Assembly: GCF_921293095.1 (NCBI RefSeq)
Contig: NC_060259.1
Span: 5,022,001-5,086,000 of the forward strand
Direction of reading: 5' to 3'
DNA: 64,000 nt
DNA from: Ischnura elegans
Lineage: Eukaryota > Arthropoda > Insecta > Odonata > Coenagrionidae
Shown: in pieces, positions 58,100-64,000 of the stretch
Layout of the letters: every line of letters begins with the position of its first letter
Numbering within the stretch: position 1 is the first letter of the stretch
The notes under the pieces: generated by a model
The model's database searches: none
The model's input: only the letters and a program-made list of their open reading frames with translations
What the model was told of the DNA's origin: nothing
Made by a program: the position numbers and the translations under genes

Positions 58100-61090
58100 C
58101 CCCTACGTGCATGGAAACCCTGAATTCAAAGCGGCCAAAACGATGATCGCCAAAAGCCTTCAAAAGTTTCTTTGTACGAAACTAGAAACTATAAAACACA
58201 GCCGGGACATAACATTTATTAGGTTTTCAAAATTGTATAAGACCTCCAAAGATCATGGCAGGTATGCGTTAAATTGCATTTAATGATACATTTTATTGAA
58301 CTTCATATCCGTTTCATAACTTAAATTCGATAATTAGTGGGCGTTTAAGCTATATTGGACGATATTGCAAAAACTCGTTAACTCCATGTCACATTTTAAG
58401 TAATATAGTTATAGTGAGTGTAAGTTGGTTATAACGGATGTTTTCAGGACACAAAAAAGTCACGTAAAAAAAGCGACATAAAATGCGCCCACTGATGAAG
58501 TCGACGGGTTTCAGTCCTCGAAAGCACTCATTCATCCTGAGGCACTAGACAACGAAAGGTCCTCAAATAGTGCACCATGGGTAATGGCTAAGCTCAAAGC
58601 ACCGCTATCGCCAGGAAGGAGACATAGACGGGGAACCCTCCGATCACAAAACACCCAACACTAGTGGAATCGTTTGAAATGCGCAAAATATACGGAATTC
58701 AGAGAGAAATGACAAGATGGGCAGTGAAAACAACGTCATGTTTTGTTAACTACGTCGATAGTCACCCTGCTGTTGCTTGAAAGCCATAGATGACAACAAT
58801 GTTCCATTTCAAAATGCGGTTTTACTCATATATGTACGTGAAGAGATAATAACTTCCAAACATGTAAAGATATTGGAGGTAAAAACGAAATATTCTATAC
58901 GAGGAAATTCCTATATATTTGGAACATTTGAGGCTTCTTACGGTCAAAACATCAGGGCTTACAATATTATTCCGGTTTTGACCCGTAATATCTATGAAGA
59001 TAAATTCAAAGTTATTTCACCACTTCGTTTTAAGTAAAGAGCTAGCGAAGAGTACGTGAAATAAAACTAACTATCATAATACATACGACTCATTACGTTG
59101 AGCTGTAAAAAAATCAATCAAAATACAAAGAACACAACTTGTAAATAACCATCAAAGAGAAAAAATGCACTCTTTACAACCATAATGAAATACGATGATT
59201 TACAAACCTGAAGAAAGATTAATCCACATTACAGTCTCAATAACCACTCTAAATTACACAGTGTGGAATATTATACCCAAAGACGTCAACGTAAACACTG
59301 CAGGGGGCTCACATTCTCCAAAGAGGTTTAACTGATAACTTTCCCTGGAAGATTCCATAATGAACAAAAGCAAGGCCGAGATCCAAGTAAACAGAGGATT
59401 AATTTTTTTCCTTTTTCTATTTCCACGTGAGAGGTGACGACCCCCCGACAGCGAGGAACACGCCAACGCCCATGGATGTAGAAAACACACGCGACGGCAT
59501 GCAAGGACACAAATGCAATTCTCAAGACCAATTTGGAATAATTTCATGAAAACAGCGACCTCTCGAAAATGTATAGCATTTACATATTGAGAACATATTT
59601 GCAAGCACGACAAGTGTGGCGCTCAAAAGCTTTTGCATGGCTGCAATGGGTGAAACGACTGGGACTGGGTCGGCCGCAGCACAGCAGCCCAAGAGGCGTC
59701 CAAGAGCAAACCTCAATGGGAGCAAGATGGTCTCCATCCGTCAGCTCCCCCCACACAAAGCACTAGGCACGCACAGCGACGCACCACTCGACGATCGCCT
59801 CCTCTACATACTATATATGCGCTAGATATGGCAAACACAGCTGGAAACCACTTGACAAAAGTGGGCGTGGTACACGAGGGACACTTGCATTTGAACACCA
59901 CGTATTCCAGCCACTGTAATCCAACACTGTAATCCATCACTGTATTCCCGGACACCACACAGTGTGAGACAACACTGACGCGCCAAAATTATACGACCCC
60001 ACCCCGTGGGCGCCCGGTCGACGTCATCACTGAAGACCACACTTAATCCAACACTGTATCCTGGGGACGAGAAATTGATCGACTCCAGCACGATTTACGA
60101 ATGACCGCACACACCATGGAAAAAACGAACCCATGGGTGAGCGTTTCCAAAATTTACAAACCCGAAAACAAAAGAAATCATATCGGGAAGATATCCCCCT
60201 CTTCCCATCCCGTTTTGGGACATCAACAATGATACGCGAAACAAAATTAGCGCAATGCACAACGATTTCTTTCAGTTTCATGTTTAGATGCCCATCAATG
60301 ACTGAAATGAGAGAGGATAATCAGAGCTAAAGAAATGATACATATGAATATTTGCTCTCTTTCCTCTTCTCATTGCTAAGGCTGAAGAAGGCTAGTCCGG
60401 GTGAATATCACTCGAGAGCAGTTTTCACTGACTCCGTCAGCACTGGTTTACGAGAGGCCATCCGTAGTATAATCATCCAATCTTCATCTTCAATAATAGG
60501 CACATAAAATCTTGCAATGAAACCAATAGATACATTGTATTCACTTAAGTGACACCAAATATGCCAGATGAAAATACAACACACTTGACATAGCACACTT
60601 TTGCATTCATATATGTAACCACTGAGAGTGGTAAAATGCATCAGTTGCCTACGCACATCTACGACACAGGTAGATAATTAAAATTATACATCCAATCCTT
60701 ATTTAATTTTGGAGACTGCAACTGGCACTCCAAACACACAAACGAGAACATTGAAATTTGTATATAGTCACTGATTTAAACAGTAACACCAAAACGAACA
60801 CAAACGCTGAACTCACCAAAAATGAATGAACAAGATAAGAATCGATGAGTGATTAAAGCATATCACGAATGAATCAACTGAACATGCAGTAATCAACCAT
60901 TTAACCCAAAATATATATCTTCCGGATCATGAACCATAGGGAGAACTGCAAATACAAAGAGGGTTACATTTGTACAAGTGGAGCAAATGCCTTCACCAGC
61001 GAATCCCCAATAAGTGCAGCCAGCAATCAGCGGGAGAGCAGCCCGTATCTATGCACGCTTATATATCCGTGGGGTGGGAGGCCCACCCGC
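58100..61090. other. No supported gene; one candidate exon at 59,637-59,765
   Basis: Mostly AT-rich. A GC-richer segment at 59,637-59,765 (plus) gives an in-frame start MAAMGETTGTGSAAAQQPKR followed by basic sequence ending QLPPHK and a stop. It looks compositionally like a coding N-terminus but has no domain and no clear donor, so it is not called as a gene. Other frames are unrecognised. Confidence 0.3.
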
Positions 61091-61098
61091 GCAAACTT

Positions 61099-61100
61099 AC
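61099..61100 (-). other. 5' splice donor of the spen exon
   Basis: On the minus strand the exon ends CACGG and the intron begins GTAAGTTTG, a full consensus donor. Confidence 0.85.
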
Positions 61101-61562
61101 CCGTGCGGGAACCTAGGAGATCGAGGGGCGTAGAGTCCGGAGGAGGCGCCAGGGCCGGCCGATCCGCCGCCCACCGCCCCCACACTACCACCCCCCACGG
61201 GCCCGCCCGCCGGCCCCACCACACTGCCCACCCCGCCGCCGCCGCCCCCAGAGGGCCCTCCGCCCCCGCCACCCCTCAACACGTCCTCGGCGCGCTCGTG
61301 CACGTGGATGGGGGGCAGGTGGGAGGGCGGCGCCGGAGGCTCATAGTACTCGGTGGTGAGGGAGCGGTCTTCGAGCGTGTGCTCCGCGTCGTGAGCCTTG
61401 GCGGCCGACTTGATGTCCATGAACGCCACTGTGGCACACATGCCCCCGCCCCCGCCACTCTCCTCGTCCTTGTGGCCGTGGTGGCCGCCTCCGTGATGGG
61501 AGTGATGCTGTCCCGACGGGTGGCCCCTCGGCAGCAACTTAACGCTCTGCACGCGCCCATAC
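61101..61562 (-). CDS. spen: Split ends (spen) family protein, internal exon with RRM1
   Basis: This is one 462-base exon of a Split ends/SHARP homologue, a nuclear RNA-binding transcriptional corepressor scaffold that acts in Notch, Wnt and ecdysone-related signalling in insects. After the acceptor the reading is YGRVQSVKLLPRG (end of alpha-1 and beta-2 of RRM1), a Ser/Gly/His-rich insert, MCATVAFMDIKSAAKAHDAE (beta-3/RNP1 and alpha-2), LEDRSLTTEYYEP (beta-4 and the start of the linker) and a Pro/Gly-rich linker ending SPRFPHG. The first exon base completes a codon and the last two begin one (phase 2 on both sides), and 462 is a multiple of three. The start of RRM1 (an RHLWVGNLP-type block) must be in an upstream exon at higher coordinates and was not found here. 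The exon is very GC-rich against an AT-rich surround. The family is clear; orthology to one gene is inferred. Confidence 0.9.
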
Positions 61563-61580
61563 CTGCAAGCAAACGTTAAT
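61563..61580 (-). other. 3' splice acceptor of the spen exon
   Basis: The minus strand reads AACGTTTGCTTGCAG and then the exon's GTATGGGCGCG. The AG is at 61,564-61,563, preceded by a modest pyrimidine tract, and the frame across it fits the expected RYGRVQS. Confidence 0.8.
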
Positions 61581-62136
61581 GGCGTGAGCAGAGATAAGCA
61601 GAGATAGCCCTCGTGTGCAGAGAGAGAGCATTCATTCCGAGCTCGTGTGCGTTTATCGGCGCCGACGCTCCAAACAACACTGCGTCGCTCAAACATTGCA
61701 CTAATTTCTCAGCGATGAGCTGCGACGAAATGATCGGGAGGAAATTTTGATGTAGCAAGCGTAAAAAACAATGGTATTATCGAGTACGCTCGTTGAATAT
61801 TCATGGACCGTCTCCTTTACTAAACCAGGTTGCATACAAGTCGAGCATCACAGTACTTGGCGAGCGACAGCCCAGGGATCAGTTAATGAGAATACGATAG
61901 TGAAGGACACTTGGGAAGATAATTGAAGCAATCTCTTCGTCCATATTCAGATGATGTAGCATACACCGACTCGTACATATAAGTCCAATCTTGGAACCGA
62001 GCACACGGCGGATTCGACGGTTGAAATGGTATTGGAATGGGTTTACATTGCAACAGACTGAAAAAATCACCTTTTACTGAGAAATTAATGTCTTCACATA
62101 AATTGCAATAGCATTGCACGAAAGGGGATATTAAAA
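61581..62136. other. Intron of spen, no other feature seen
   Basis: By position this is intron upstream of the exon on the minus strand. I looked for an RRM1 start (WVGNLP-like) and did not see one. Short frames here are unrecognised. Confidence 0.5.
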
Positions 62137-63300
62137 ACTAGAAGGCCACCCGACGTTACTCGGGAAGGATAACACCCAAAAAAGGAACTTAGAACTTGGA
62201 ATAGGGTGGTTTCCTATTATTTTTTTATTGCTTAAATCGAAAGATTATTACTCCTGGAGTACCTATTTCACGCTTTTAGATTTTTTAAAGACGATATCTA
62301 TTTTTCGCGATTAAATGAAAAGTGAAAAATTTCAAGCGCGCGAAAACGCGACGGCTACGTAGGAATGATGGGAAAGTCCCTGTGACGTATTTCTGGTTCC
62401 CCCTGCCGCCTTGAGAGGTGACCTTGGGGCGAGGCTTGGGCGTTGATACGACGGAAGCTGCTAGCAGGTAGCGCTTGGCTTAAATAAGGATTATTATTCC
62501 CCTATCTAACAAAGGAAACTTTTCGAACTTAGGTATTTTAAATGTGTGATTATTAAGAGATGTTTCCCTGAGCTCTGTGCCTCATGCATCTATTAGTAAT
62601 CTCAGACAATGTAAAACTCCTACTCTCTACTCGTATAGAAACTAGGTCCCTGTGACGTCACGTGGAGTGGAATCGCATTGGCGCCAATCTGGCCTTTTTC
62701 AAATGAGGTTAAAATTGACCGTTGCCATTCGTCTTAACTAGGATTTCTAAAACCAAATAATTTGTATATTATGAATACACTAATGGTGGGTAAGGAATCG
62801 CAATCAATGCATTTCGTTTTCTTTGATGAAGGAAACTACCCTATTCATGGTCATATTGAGCTCTCAATAGGAAGGTATGAAATATCGTAAGACAAAACAT
62901 GATTTTTCGGAATACACGATAAAAAGGACACCAAGGTTATTCGTGGGACATTTACCATTCAACGGGCAGGGTGCGAGAAAAGGCAGTTTATGAACTGGAA
63001 GTCGCCAAATCGATCTCCACATCCCACACAAAGATATTTAAACATGGCAGAGTGAATGGGGATGATATCGGAAGATGGTAGAGTAAGCAGAGGGTAGGAA
63101 ATGGGCGCTGGGCGCACTTACAAGGTTCGGTAATGAGAGAACGATGTTCAGGACGCGTCATACGCAACTGAAAGTAGCACTACGGACTTCGGGATCATGA
63201 AATGCACTTACGTACTAACTTTGGCTGCAATCCATGCCACCGTATGGAAACGCATTGAGGCCAGACAAACAGACATCCTATTTTATAGATTATATAGATT
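62137..63300. mobile_element. Dispersed repeat starting CTAGAAGGCCACCCG, copy 2, interrupted
   Basis: Starts ACTAGAAGGCCACCCGACGT and ends CCAGACAAACAGACATCC plus ATTTTATAGATTATATAG, matching the copy at 44,600-44,925 at both ends. Its greater length is partly due to the 642 bp TIR element at 62,202-62,843. The remaining middle (62,850-63,180) is not present in copy 1 and is not recognised. Confidence 0.6.
62202..62843 (+). mobile_element. Non-autonomous TIR element (MITE-like), copy 2
   Basis: Starts TAGGGTGGTTTCCT and ends AGGAAACTACCCTA, near-perfect inverted repeats of 14 bases. Matches 10,156-10,818 in inverted orientation from end to end, including AATCGCGAAAAATAGATA-type sequence, CGCGCGAAAACGCG, GCTGCTAGCAGGTAGC and TGACGTCACGTGG. 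No coding potential. It sits inside the CTAGAAGG repeat, so it is the younger of the two. Confidence 0.85.
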
Positions 63301-64000
63301 GGGGGTTAAAAATAAATATCTCGAGAGAATAGAGTGGATGAGGCAGCCGTGAAGCACAAGTAACAGTTTCACCTTGCACTGGTCGTCATCCCATAAGAAT
63401 AATCACAGAGGTATATCATCAACTGGTAACATAATGCTACACCAGTAAACAGACGACATTATTGCGGATAACATCTCCATCAAAGGAGTAATTCTGGAAG
63501 ACAAAAAAATAAATAGTCATACCGAACGGCAACTTAACTGGCCACCCTACAGGCATACATGCATATAGCAGCCTCAGAGTACATTACTAGCAATTTTAAA
63601 TTAATTAACCTTAGGCCGTAACTAAAGAAGCCTTAAGAACACGGTCATATAAACTTTATTACTGAAATCAGGGATTACATCCAAATAACTAACTCAAATT
63701 CAAACCTTTCGTCATAATTTTCTCATTTTCTACATTAATGCCACCCCGTGACTAACAGTAGCGGTGAACTTAGCCCCACGCCATCAGATCAAGTAATCTT
63801 CAACGAGAATGGAGATTTTTAATATCTCACGGCACGGCAAGTAATCCGCAAGGTAAAAACGCACCTAACGAATAAAAACTAACATTAGCTAGTCAATGTT
63901 TGATTTGTGATCCGACCAATTTCTTTCTATCACGATGAAGCGCCTGTAATTTTTTTCCTTGAGCATTTCCCGCAGGAATAAATGTCGACCGCGCGTCACG
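63301..64000. other. No supported feature at the right edge
   Basis: AT-rich DNA, presumably spen intron. No exon with splice sites was recognised before the edge. Confidence 0.4.

Noticed and set aside
57810-58283. 157-codon plus-strand ORF
   Set aside because: It runs antisense through a tRNA-derived SINE on the minus strand.
58488-58523. Hammerhead-ribozyme-like core (CTGATGA ... CGAAAG)
   Set aside because: The conserved boxes are present, but I could not pair a convincing stem II or stems I and III around them.
61027-61579. Other long frames overlapping the spen exon (both strands)
   Set aside because: They are GC-rich shadow frames. Only the minus-strand frame with YGRVQS and CATVAFMDIKSA matches a protein family and fits the splice sites.

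Overview
This window is eukaryotic nuclear DNA, most likely from an arthropod and probably an insect. There is no operon-like gene packing. The background is AT-rich and long stretches lack convincing coding sequence. Transposable-element remnants of many classes are common, and one clear host exon has textbook splice sites. The species cannot be fixed from the sequence. The mix of RTE-like and jockey/CR1-like LINEs, tRNA-derived SINEs, hAT, mariner-like and Harbinger-like elements fits a medium-to-large insect genome.

The only host gene I can name is on the minus strand at 61,101-61,562. It is one internal, Gly/His/Pro-rich exon that carries most of the first RRM of a Split ends (spen/SHARP/MINT) family protein, bounded by a good 3' acceptor and a consensus GTAAGT donor. 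I found no other spen exon. The simplest reading is that most of the 61 kb to its left is intron (or intergenic DNA) filled by mobile elements, and that the exon holding the start of RRM1 lies beyond the right edge.

Layout. At 1-0.8 kb is a decayed jockey-type reverse transcriptase (minus). At 1.7-3.9 kb are a hAT-like fragment, a fragment of an unnamed repeat-associated protein and a tandem array of about 355 bp units. At 4.7-7.6 kb are two clusters of short imperfect hairpins built on TTTGGRTG/CAYCCAAA. At 10.2-10.8 kb is a TIR element with a second, inverted copy at 62.2-62.8 kb. At 19.2-22.1 kb is a large RTE-like LINE whose 3' end is replaced by a tRNA-like SINE head. At 28-30 kb is a divergent inverted pair of a TGACGTCA-bearing repeat. 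At 34.9-35.05 kb is a fold-back element. At 36.4-39.9 kb is a 3.5 kb Harbinger-like element that contains a tRNA-Glu-like SINE, itself split by a 1.88 kb TIR element. At 40.2-41.0 kb is a hAT element with a perfect 8 bp target duplication. At 43.3-51.0 kb and 54.6-55.7 kb lie many pieces of one jockey/CR1-like LINE family, including a 5'-inverted insertion, a tail-only insertion inside another copy and a near-identical inverted pair. Small MITEs sit at 44.4 and 51.9 kb.

I saw no CRISPR array, rRNA, intact functional tRNA or bacterial-type operon. I found no convincing new multi-gene system. What stands out is the nesting of elements, an apparent excess of the palindrome TGACGTCA, the hairpin clusters and the inverted LINE duplication.
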